Shown one piece after another: positions 31,166-38,225 of a stretch of DNA of 64,000 nucleotides. The stretch lies in the NCBI GenBank assembly GCA_011525845.1, contig WYBP01000008.1, positions 186,001-250,000 of the forward strand, written 5' to 3'. Made by a program: the position numbers and the translations under genes. The notes beneath the pieces are model-generated. The model saw only the letters and a program-made list of their open reading frames with translations. It was not told the origin of the DNA and searched no databases. Position 1 is the stretch's first letter. The number at the start of each line of letters is the position of its first letter. Source of the stretch: Gemmatimonadaceae bacterium (lineage in GTDB: Bacteria > Gemmatimonadota > Gemmatimonadetes > Gemmatimonadales > Gemmatimonadaceae).

Positions 31166-34132
31166 ATGATCCCGCTGCGACCGCTCGCCCTCGTCGCCGG
31201 GACCTGGATCGTCGCCTCGTCGGCGGTCCAGGCTCCCGCGCGCATCCCCGTCACCGTGCGCGAGGGGACGTCGATGTCCGTCGCGGCGTCGCCGGATGGC
31301 CGGCAGCTCGCGATCGACCTGCAGGGGAGCATCTGGGTGCTGCCGGCGGGCGGCGGCGCGGCGCGGCGGATCACCGACGAGTACAATGACGCGCGGCAGC
31401 CCGCCTGGTCGGCGGACGGCCGCACCGTCGCCTTCCAGGGCTTCCGCGACGGGAGCTACGACATCTGGGCAGTGGAGGCCGACGGCACACGGCTGCGCCG
31501 GCTCACCACCGGCCCGGACGACGACCGCGAGCCGGCGTACTCCCGCGACGGCACGCGCGTTGCCTTCTCCTCGGATCGCGGCGACGGCACCAACTACGAC
31601 ATCTGGATGCTGGACCTGCGCTCGGGCGCGCTGGCGCAGCTGACGCGCGACGCCGGCGACGACTACATGCCGAGCTGGTCGAGCGACGGCACCGAGATCG
31701 CGTTCATCGGGATGCGCGACCGGGAGGCGCGCGTGCTCGCGGTGAATGTCGCGACGGGTGCGCAGCGCGTGCTGGCCACGCCGAGTGGCCGCGCGGATGC
31801 GCCGTCGTGGGGACCGACCGGGGAGCTCGTCTACCATGTGAGCGGGAGCGGGGTGAGCCAGCTCGAGCGCGCCGGCACGGCGCTCACGGGGCCGGAGAAC
31901 GCGTTCGCCTTCCGGGCGGGATGGCTGGCGCCGGGGGTGATCGTCTACACCGCGGACGGGAAGATCCGGCGGCGCGCGCTCTCCGGCGGTGCGTCCACGA
32001 CCATCGAGTTCACCGCGACGCTCGACGTCTCCCCCGCGCGGTACGTGAAGCGCGTGCGCGACGTGGACTCGCGCTCGCGGCGCCGTGCGCTCGGGATCGT
32101 CGCGCCCGCGATCTCGCCCGATGGCAAGTCGGTGGCCTTCGTGGCCCTCGGTGACCTGTATGTGATGCCGATCGGCGGAGCGCCGCAGAACCTCACGCGC
32201 GATGCCGCGATGGATGCGGAGCCCGCCTGGTCGCCGGACGGACGGTACCTCGCCTGGTCCTCCGACCGCGCGGGGAACCGGCTCGACCTCTGGGTGCGCG
32301 ACATGACGACGGGCGCGGTGCGGCAACTCACGCGCACCGCGAACTCGGCGATGGGTGCCGCCTGGTCGCCCGACGGGCAGCGCATCGCCTTCCTCGAGGT
32401 GGATGGCGTCTGGCGCCGGTCCAACCTCTCCGTGGTGGAGGTCGCGACCGGGCGCGTGCGCCAGGTGCACGAGTCCACCTTCGGGCCGGGTGCGCCCACC
32501 TGGTCCGCGGATGGCCGGCGGATCGCGATGGCGACCCTCGTCCCGTACTCGACGCGCTTCCGTGAAGGGACGAACCAGGTCCTCTCGGTCGCGGCGACGG
32601 GGGGTGATGTGCGCGTGCACACCCCGGTGCCGCAGCTCTCGATCGATTCGCGCGTGGGGGCCGGGCCAGCCTGGTCGCCCGACGGCACGCGGATGGCGGT
32701 CATCTATGAGGGCATGCTCTCGATCGTGACCGTCTCGCCGGACGGGACGCCGAATGGCCCACCCCGCCGCGTGACGAACGAGATGGCACATGCCCCCAGC
32801 TGGGCGGGGGACTCGCGCACGATCCTCTACCAGTCGATGGACAAGCTCCGCACGGTCGACCTCGAGACCGGCGCCGTACGGGACGTGCCGGTCGCGCTCG
32901 ACTACGCGCCCGCCATCCCGACGGGGCGCGTGGTGGTGCATGCGGGCCGCCTCGTCGACGGCCGCGCCACCACGGCGCGCACGGAGATGGACATCATCAT
33001 CGAGGGGAACCGGATCCGCGCGGTCGTCCCGCACGCGGCCGCGAACCACCAGAGCGGCACGCAGGTGGACGCGGGATCACAGACCGTGATGCCGGGGCTG
33101 ATCGAGTTCCACACGCACCTGCAGAAGGACCTCGGCGCCGCGTCCAACCGGGCCTACCTCGCGTTCGGGATCACCACCGTGCGCAGCCCGGGCGGGACGC
33201 CGTACGAGGCCGTGGAGGATCGCGAGGCGGTGGACGCCGGCGTGCGGCCGGGCCCGCGCCTGTTCACCACCGGCTACCTGCTCGAGTGGAACCGCACCTA
33301 CTACAAGATGGCGGTGGCGATCTCGAGTGCCGCGCACCTCGAGCTCGAACTCGAGCGCGCGAAGGCGCTCGAGCACGACCTGCTCAAGAGCTATGTCCGG
33401 ATGCCCGACCTCCAGCAGCGGCGGATCGTCGAGTTCGCGCACGCGGCCGGGATCCCGGCCGCCTCGCACGAGGTCTATCCGGCGGCGCTGATGGGCGTCG
33501 ACGGCACCGAGCACACCACCGGCACCAGCCGGCGCGGCTACTCCCCCAAGGCGGCGACGCTCGGCCGTGCCTACGGTGATGTCGCCGCGCTCTTCGCGGC
33601 GAGCGGGATGCCGCTCACGCCGACGCTCGCGCTCGGTGGGGGCGGGCTGCGCCAGCTGATGGCCGCGGACACGACGCTCGCGGGGGACGCGCGCTTCGCG
33701 CTCTATCCGCCCTGGCTCCGGGCGTCGCTCACGCCGGCGGGAGCGACGGCGCAGACGGCGGGCATTCCGCCGGCCACCGTCGCCGCCTTCGCGTCCGCGG
33801 CTGCGGCAGGCGGACAGATGGTGGTCGGCCTGATGCGCGCCGGCACCAGGATCGTGGCCGGCACCGACACCCCGAACGCCGCGACGCTGCATGGAGAGCT
33901 CTTCACCTACGTGCAGGCGGGGATGACGCCGGCGGAGGCGCTCCGCACGGCGACGGTGAACGCGGCGGAGCAGCTCGGGATCCCCGCCGGGGAGATCGCG
34001 CCGGGGAAGCTGGCGGACCTCGTCTTCGTCGATGGGGATCCGCTGGCGGACATCAGCGCGACCGTGCGCGTACGGGGGGTGATCGCCAACGGCCGCGTCT
34101 TCCGCATGGCCGACCTGGTGGGGCGGGAGTGA
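31166..34132 (+). CDS. Secreted PD40-propeller amidohydrolase
   Basis: 988 residues. After a hydrophobic N-terminus, residues ~35-580 form TolB-like PD40 propellers (SPDGRYLAWSSDRAG, SADGRTVAFQGFRDG). Residues ~590-988 are a metal-dependent amidohydrolase: GRLVDGRA start, the HTH metal site in GLIEFHTHLQKD, a likely carbamylated Lys in DLLKSYVRMP, SHEVYP, EHTTGTS, and the Asp in AGTDTPNA. The C-terminus (GKLADLVFVDGDPLADI) closes the composite domain. It probably hydrolyses dipeptides or similar amides outside the cytoplasm. It is in one transcription unit with the Vps10-like gene. Confidence 0.9.
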   Translation: MIPLRPLALVAGTWIVASSAVQAPARIPVTVREGTSMSVAASPDGRQLAIDLQGSIWVLPAGGGAARRITDEYNDARQPAWSADGRTVAFQGFRDGSYDIWAVEADGTRLRRLTTGPDDDREPAYSRDGTRVAFSSDRGDGTNYDIWMLDLRSGALAQLTRDAGDDYMPSWSSDGTEIAFIGMRDREARVLAVNVATGAQRVLATPSGRADAPSWGPTGELVYHVSGSGVSQLERAGTALTGPENAFAFRAGWLAPGVIVYTADGKIRRRALSGGASTTIEFTATLDVSPARYVKRVRDVDSRSRRRALGIVAPAISPDGKSVAFVALGDLYVMPIGGAPQNLTRDAAMDAEPAWSPDGRYLAWSSDRAGNRLDLWVRDMTTGAVRQLTRTANSAMGAAWSPDGQRIAFLEVDGVWRRSNLSVVEVATGRVRQVHESTFGPGAPTWSADGRRIAMATLVPYSTRFREGTNQVLSVAATGGDVRVHTPVPQLSIDSRVGAGPAWSPDGTRMAVIYEGMLSIVTVSPDGTPNGPPRRVTNEMAHAPSWAGDSRTILYQSMDKLRTVDLETGAVRDVPVALDYAPAIPTGRVVVHAGRLVDGRATTARTEMDIIIEGNRIRAVVPHAAANHQSGTQVDAGSQTVMPGLIEFHTHLQKDLGAASNRAYLAFGITTVRSPGGTPYEAVEDREAVDAGVRPGPRLFTTGYLLEWNRTYYKMAVAISSAAHLELELERAKALEHDLLKSYVRMPDLQQRRIVEFAHAAGIPAASHEVYPAALMGVDGTEHTTGTSRRGYSPKAATLGRAYGDVAALFAASGMPLTPTLALGGGGLRQLMAADTTLAGDARFALYPPWLRASLTPAGATAQTAGIPPATVAAFASAAAAGGQMVVGLMRAGTRIVAGTDTPNAATLHGELFTYVQAGMTPAEALRTATVNAAEQLGIPAGEIAPGKLADLVFVDGDPLADISATVRVRGVIANGRVFRMADLVGRE

Positions 34133-34158
34133 CGCGGTCCCGTTAATCTCCTAGCACG

Positions 34159-34791
34159 ATGACCGACCCCCGTACCGAGCTTCCCATCGGCGTTTCCGGC
34201 GCGCGCCGACTCAAGGTCGCCTTCGTGGGCACCCACGGGGTGGGGAAGACCACCCTCTGCTTCGACCTCGCGTCGCAACTCAAGCGGCTCGACCTCGGCG
34301 TCGAGCTCGTGAAGGAGGTGGCGCGGCGCTGTCCGCTGCCGATCAATGAAGGGACCACGCTCGACGCGCAGGCGTGGATCCTCCACACGCAGGTGGCGGA
34401 GGAGATCGCCGCGGCGGCCCACTATGAGGTGGTGATCTGCGACCGCTCCGTGCTGGACAACTATGCCTACCTCGTGGCGCGCGTCGGGAGGCGGTCGGAG
34501 CTCGACCCGCTGGTGGATGGCTGGATCCGCACCTATGACGCCCTGTTCAAGGTGCCGGTGCTGGGCGCACCCTCGTTCGACGGGAAGCGGGCGGTGAGCC
34601 CGACGTTCCAGATCGAGATCGACGAGATCATCGATGAGCTGGTCGCGGCGTTCGGGGTGACGGTCCACCCCCTCGACCCCGCGGACCGTGACGGGTGGAT
34701 CCGCTCCGTGGTGGGCACGCTCGGCCTGCCGGGGGCGCCCCCGCAGATCGACCTGTTCGGTGCGGACTCGGGCGCCGTTCGTACTTTGTAG
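34159..34791 (+). CDS. NadR-like P-loop kinase/ATPase (AAA_28)
   Basis: 210 residues. A P-loop FVGTHGVGKTT (~22-32) and a Walker B-like VVICDRSVLDNYAYL (~95-108) match the AAA_28 / NadR kinase-domain family, whose members phosphorylate nucleosides or small substrates. Without the NadR adenylyltransferase domain its substrate is unknown. Its stop codon lies inside the perfect palindrome at 34781-34801, so the operator of the next gene uses its last codons. Confidence 0.72.
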   Translation: MTDPRTELPIGVSGARRLKVAFVGTHGVGKTTLCFDLASQLKRLDLGVELVKEVARRCPLPINEGTTLDAQAWILHTQVAEEIAAAAHYEVVICDRSVLDNYAYLVARVGRRSELDPLVDGWIRTYDALFKVPVLGAPSFDGKRAVSPTFQIEIDEIIDELVAAFGVTVHPLDPADRDGWIRSVVGTLGLPGAPPQIDLFGADSGAVRTL

Positions 34792-34801
34792 CACAAAGTA
34801 C
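34781..34801. promoter_or_regulatory. Perfect 21-bp palindrome, probable operator
   Basis: GTACTTTGT (34781-34789) and ACAAAGTAC (34793-34801) are perfect reverse complements around AGC. It abuts the -35 box at 34802 and precedes a membrane protein/winged-helix regulator pair, so it is probably the binding site of that regulator. Part of it codes for the end of the NadR-like protein. Confidence 0.7.
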
Positions 34802-34836
34802 TTGACAGAATGCCCGCGCCACCCGATACTGGGGGC
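34802..34836 (+). promoter_or_regulatory. Strong sigma-70-type promoter leading to a leaderless GTG
   Basis: TTGACA (34802-34807) is a perfect -35. After 17 bp comes GATACT (34825-34830), four of six matches to TATAAT. The expected transcription start falls at the GTG at 34837, six bases further. An ATG at 34810 lies between -35 and -10 and so cannot be in this transcript. Confidence 0.7.
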
Positions 34837-35469
34837 GTGACCGCTCCCCTCCGCCAGCCGCCGGCCCTGCACGACCGGGCGCTCCAGGACCTCTCCTTCA
34901 TCCGCCGCACGATGGAGGGGGCCGCGTCCTTCACCGACGTGCCCGGGTGGGGACTCGTCGCCACCGGGGGCACCGCGGTCGGCGCGGCGTTCCTCGCGGC
35001 GGGGCAGGCGACCGCCGGGGGGTGGCTCGGGGTCTGGATGCTCGAGGCCCTCCTCGCCGCCACCATCGGCGGGGCGGCGATGTGGCGGAAGATGCGGCGC
35101 CGCGCGAGCGCCGGCCCCGGGCCGGTGTTCACCGTGCCGGCGCGCAAGTTCCTCCTCGGCTTCTGGCCCGCGATCCTCGCAGGCGCCGTGCTGACCTTCG
35201 CGCTCACGGACCTCACGGCGCTCGCCGGCCCCGCCTCCGCCGCGGCGGGGATCCTGCCCGGACTCTGGCTCCTCCTCTATGGCGTCGGGGTGCTGACCGC
35301 CGGCGCCTTCTCCGTCCGGACCGTGCCCCTCATGGGCATGGCGTTCATGGCCCTCGGGGCGCTCACGCTCCTCGTCGACGGCATCCCGGGCGACCTCGCG
35401 CTGGGAGTCGGGTTCGGCGGACTCGAGATCGCGTTCGGCGTCGTGATCGCGCGGAGGCACGGTGGCTAA
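34837..35469 (+). CDS. Four-helix membrane protein paired with a winged-helix regulator
   Basis: 210 residues from the GTG at 34837, selected because the promoter excludes the upstream ATG at 34810. A ~45-residue cytoplasmic N-terminus (ALHDRALQDLSFIRRTMEGA) precedes four to six membrane helices in two groups (~38-80 and ~108-205). No transport or enzyme motif is visible. Its end overlaps the start of the regulator gene by eight bases, which suggests that the pair works as a membrane sensor or modulator and its transcription factor. I do not know an assigned function for this family. Confidence 0.75.
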   Translation: MTAPLRQPPALHDRALQDLSFIRRTMEGAASFTDVPGWGLVATGGTAVGAAFLAAGQATAGGWLGVWMLEALLAATIGGAAMWRKMRRRASAGPGPVFTVPARKFLLGFWPAILAGAVLTFALTDLTALAGPASAAAGILPGLWLLLYGVGVLTAGAFSVRTVPLMGMAFMALGALTLLVDGIPGDLALGVGFGGLEIAFGVVIARRHGG

Positions 35470-35848
35470 GCGCGCCTCGGCGGCCGCGAAGGCGGCGAAC
35501 GCCTCACCGGGCGGGACCGGTCCGCTCAGCGCGGTGGACGGCGACGCGAGCGCCCCGCTCGACCTCGACCGCGTGATCCACGAGCGGGTGCGCCTGGCGA
35601 TCGTGAGCGCGCTCGCCGTGCACGACGTGCTCACCTTCAATGAGCTCAAGGCGCTGCTCGACGCGTCGGACGGGAATCTCTCCGTGCACGCGCGCAAGCT
35701 CGAGGACGCCGGGTACCTGGCGTGCAAGAAGGGATACGACGGGCGCGTGCCGCGCACGGAGTACCGGCTCACCGCCGCCGGGCGGAAGGCGCTCGAGCGG
35801 TATCTCGGTCACATGGAAGCGCTCATCCGGCGGGTGGGCGGCGAGTAG
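35462..35848 (+). CDS. Winged-helix transcriptional regulator
   Basis: 128 residues from a GTG at 35462 inside the previous gene. An Ala/Lys-rich N-terminal tail (~1-35) is followed by a winged helix of the MarR/ArsR-like type (HTH_34): RVRLAIVSALAVHDVLTFNE, the recognition helix DGNLSVHARKLEDAGYL and wing GRVPRTEYRLTAAGRKAL. The likely target is the palindrome at 34781-34801, giving autoregulation of the pair. No metal or ligand residues stand out; the membrane partner may control it. Confidence 0.85.
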   Translation: MAKRASAAAKAANASPGGTGPLSAVDGDASAPLDLDRVIHERVRLAIVSALAVHDVLTFNELKALLDASDGNLSVHARKLEDAGYLACKKGYDGRVPRTEYRLTAAGRKALERYLGHMEALIRRVGGE

Positions 35849-35860
35849 CGGGACGGCAGC

Positions 35861-35932
35861 GCAGGTCACGCAGGTCATGCAGGTCATGCAGGTCATGCAG
35901 GTCACGCAGGTCACGCAGGTCACGCAGGTCAC
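35861..35932. repeat. Eight tandem copies of a 9-bp unit
   Basis: GCAGGTCAC or GCAGGTCAT is repeated eight times without interruption (copies 2-4 end in T, the others in C), then decays into ACTCGTCAC. It fills most of the space between the regulator and uppS. There are no spacers, so it is a simple minisatellite. The GGTCA core could also serve as a clustered binding site. Confidence 0.9.
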
Positions 35933-35946
35933 ACTCGTCACACCAG

Positions 35947-35970
35947 GGCGCCGCGGAGGCGCCTTTCTCT
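35947..35970 (+). terminator. Probable intrinsic terminator before uppS
   Basis: GGCGCC (35947-35952) and GGCGCC (35958-35963) pair around GCGGA and are followed by TTTCTCT. It would end the membrane protein/regulator transcript 15 bp before the uppS start. Confidence 0.55.
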
Positions 35971-35984
35971 GGAGCTCTCACTTC

Positions 35985-36671
35985 ATGACACAAAGTGCTT
36001 CGGCTGTCCCCACGCACCTCGCGATGATCATGGACGGCAATGGCCGGTGGGCGGAGCAGCGCGGACGCCCCCGCTGGATGGGACACGTCGCGGGCGCGCA
36101 CACGGTGCGGCGCGTGGTGGAGTACGCCGCGCGCGCCGGTGTGGACCAGCTCACCCTCTACGCCTTCTCGAGCGACAACTGGAACCGGCCCGTGGTCGAG
36201 GTGTCCACCCTCCTCGAGCTCTTCGACACGCACCTGCGCACGCAGACGGCGAAGCTCGCCGCGCAGGGCATCCGGCTTCAGGTGATCGGCCGCCGCGACC
36301 GGCTGCCGCTCGCGCTCCGCGGCGCGATCAACGCCGCCGAGGCGCGCACCGCCGCCGGCCGCCGGATGACCCTTCGCGTGGCGATCGACTATTCGAGTCG
36401 CGCGGCGATCCTCGCCTCGCTCCCGGCGGCGTCCGCGGTGCGCGGCGGCTCCGCGGGCGAGACCCTGCTGCCCCCGGTGGACCTGCTGGTCCGCACCGGC
36501 GGCGAGCGCCGGCTCTCCGATTTCCTCCTCTGGGAGTGCGCGTACGCCGAACTCGCCTTCCTCGACGTGCTCTGGCCGGACCTGCGCGTCGGCGACCTCG
36601 ACGCCCTCTTCGCCGACTACGCCGCCCGTGAGCGGCGCTTCGGTGCCATCCCTCACCAGGCCTCCGCATGA
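35985..36671 (+). CDS. uppS: Short cis-prenyltransferase (UppS-like)
   Basis: 228 residues (E. coli UppS 253). The catalytic motif HLAMIMDGNGRWAE is at ~12-25, then TLYAFSSDNWNRP (~62) and RTGGERRLSDFLLWECAYAE (~170-190) with both pyrophosphate-binding Arg and the Glu. It condenses isopentenyl diphosphate onto a prenyl chain, normally giving undecaprenyl diphosphate for peptidoglycan. Unusual points: the usual NYGGR motif reads DYSSR, and the following helical segment is about 15 residues shorter than in E. coli. It may make a different chain length or be a second paralogue. It overlaps the next gene by ATGA. Confidence 0.82.
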   Translation: MTQSASAVPTHLAMIMDGNGRWAEQRGRPRWMGHVAGAHTVRRVVEYAARAGVDQLTLYAFSSDNWNRPVVEVSTLLELFDTHLRTQTAKLAAQGIRLQVIGRRDRLPLALRGAINAAEARTAAGRRMTLRVAIDYSSRAAILASLPAASAVRGGSAGETLLPPVDLLVRTGGERRLSDFLLWECAYAELAFLDVLWPDLRVGDLDALFADYAARERRFGAIPHQASA

Positions 36672-38161
36672 CCCCTGCACGCGCCCGCACGCTCATCGCT
36701 CTCGCCCTCGCCGTCGGCGTCGCCGGCGACGTCCTCCTCCGCGGGGACGGCGCTCGTCTCGGCGTCCTCCTGGTGGTCGTGCTGCTCGTGGTGGCCCTGG
36801 TCGCGTCCGGCGCACTGCCCGCGCCGGGGTCGGCAGGCGCACCGGAGGAGCGCGAGCGCTGGTGGATCGCCGGCGGCGCAGTGCTCGCGGCGAGCGGACT
36901 CATCCTCCGCGACGCAGAGGACCTGCAGGTGCTCGACAACCTCTCGGTGCTCGCGATGGGTGCGCTCTGGGCGTGGCACGCGCGGAGCCGCTCCATCGCG
37001 CGGTTCACGCTCGAGGACGCGCCCCGTGCCGGGATCCTCGCCGGCACGGACGTGGTCACCGGAGCGTCGTCGGTGCTCCGCCTCGGGCTCGCCGAACCCA
37101 TGGATGGTGACGCAGCCTCCGCGCGCTCGGGCCGGCGCCGAGACCTGGTCATCGGTGCGCTGATCGCGATCCCGCCGCTCGTGGTCGCCGCCGCGCTCCT
37201 CGGCGGGGCGGACCCGTTGATGGAACGCTGGTTCAGTCGGTGGACCGCCTTCATCTCGGAGGAGGCGATCGGCCACCTGTTCCTGGTGGCGATCCTCAGC
37301 TGGGCGGTCCTCGGGTGGAGCAGCGCGCCGCTGCGCCTCGATGGTCCGGTCGCGTCGGCCGCGCCGGAGCTCCGCTTCGCCTTCCCGTTCCGGCGGCTCG
37401 CGCCGACGCTCTATGGGCTCTCGGCGCTCTTCGCGGTCTTCCTCGGTTCCCAGCTGCGCGTCCTCTTCGGCGGCGCCGCGTACATCGCGGAGACCAGCGG
37501 GCTCACGCTCGCGGAGTACGCGCGCGACGGGTTCTTCGACCTCGTGGCCGTGACGGGCGTGGTGCTCGGCGTGCTCTACGTCGCGGACCGGCTGCTCGGC
37601 GAGGGGCGCGCCGAGGACGCGCGGCACTTCCGCGTGGCGGGATCACTCCTCCTGCTCCTCGTGACGGTGCCGATCATCTCCGCCTTCGTGCGCATGAGCC
37701 TCTATGTGCAGCACTTCGGCCTGAGCGTGGACCGGCTGAACGCGGTCGCCGCGATGATCGGCATCGCGGTCGCGCTCTCCTGGTTCGGCCTGACGACGCT
37801 GCGCGGCCGGCGGGCGCGCTTCGGGCCCGGGATGCTCGTCGTCACCTCGCTCTGGGTGGCCGCGCTCAACCTGGCGAACCCCGAGGCGATCGTGGTGCGC
37901 GTGAACACCGCGCGCGCGGCCTCGGGGAGCAGCTTCGACATCGCGTACCACCTGAGGCTGTCTGCCGACGCGCGTCCGGGACTCTGGGCCGCGCTCGCGG
38001 TGCTGCCGCCGGACGCGTGCCGCGAGTTGCGGACCGCGCTCGAGACCGAGTTGAGCACCGGGGCCCGCGCGCCGCGGGACTGGCAGAGCTGGAACATCCC
38101 GCGCAGCGCCTGGCGCCTCGGGTCGCTCTCGGGAGACTCCTGCGAGCGGAGCGCCGACTAG
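36668..38161 (+). CDS. DUF4173/DUF4153-type polytopic membrane protein
   Basis: 497 residues with about twelve hydrophobic segments. The family hallmark YARDGFFDLVAV lies at ~280, preceded by the SEEAIGHLFLVAILSWAVLGW block. The ~90 C-terminal residues are soluble, with two Cys. The function of DUF4173 is unknown. It is translationally coupled to the prenyltransferase gene (ATGA overlap), so an envelope or lipid-carrier role is a reasonable but untested guess. Confidence 0.8.
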   Translation: MTPARARTLIALALAVGVAGDVLLRGDGARLGVLLVVVLLVVALVASGALPAPGSAGAPEERERWWIAGGAVLAASGLILRDAEDLQVLDNLSVLAMGALWAWHARSRSIARFTLEDAPRAGILAGTDVVTGASSVLRLGLAEPMDGDAASARSGRRRDLVIGALIAIPPLVVAAALLGGADPLMERWFSRWTAFISEEAIGHLFLVAILSWAVLGWSSAPLRLDGPVASAAPELRFAFPFRRLAPTLYGLSALFAVFLGSQLRVLFGGAAYIAETSGLTLAEYARDGFFDLVAVTGVVLGVLYVADRLLGEGRAEDARHFRVAGSLLLLLVTVPIISAFVRMSLYVQHFGLSVDRLNAVAAMIGIAVALSWFGLTTLRGRRARFGPGMLVVTSLWVAALNLANPEAIVVRVNTARAASGSSFDIAYHLRLSADARPGLWAALAVLPPDACRELRTALETELSTGARAPRDWQSWNIPRSAWRLGSLSGDSCERSAD

Positions 38162-38225
38162 GGCGGGGCGGGCCGCGCGGGGATGCGCGCAGCCGCGTCC
38201 CGTGGATGCCTCCTGCGCCTGCGTC

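Noticed and set aside
27830-33049. A 1739-codon open frame on the minus strand opposite the Vps10-like and amidohydrolase genes
   Set aside because: It is composed of Arg/His/Val/Asp-rich sequence with no domains, typical of the antisense frame in 70% GC coding DNA; the plus-strand genes have clear motifs and signal peptides.
34810-34836. ATG at 34810 as the start of the membrane protein
   Set aside because: It lies between the -35 and -10 boxes of the strongest promoter in the region; the GTG at 34837 fits a leaderless start.
35861-35932. Possible CRISPR array
   Set aside because: The unit is only 9 bp and there are no spacers or cas genes.
35990-35998. ACAAAGTGC, nearly a half-site of the 34781 palindrome
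   Set aside because: It falls in the first codons of uppS, lacks the second arm, and a nine-base partial match is not enough evidence of an operator.
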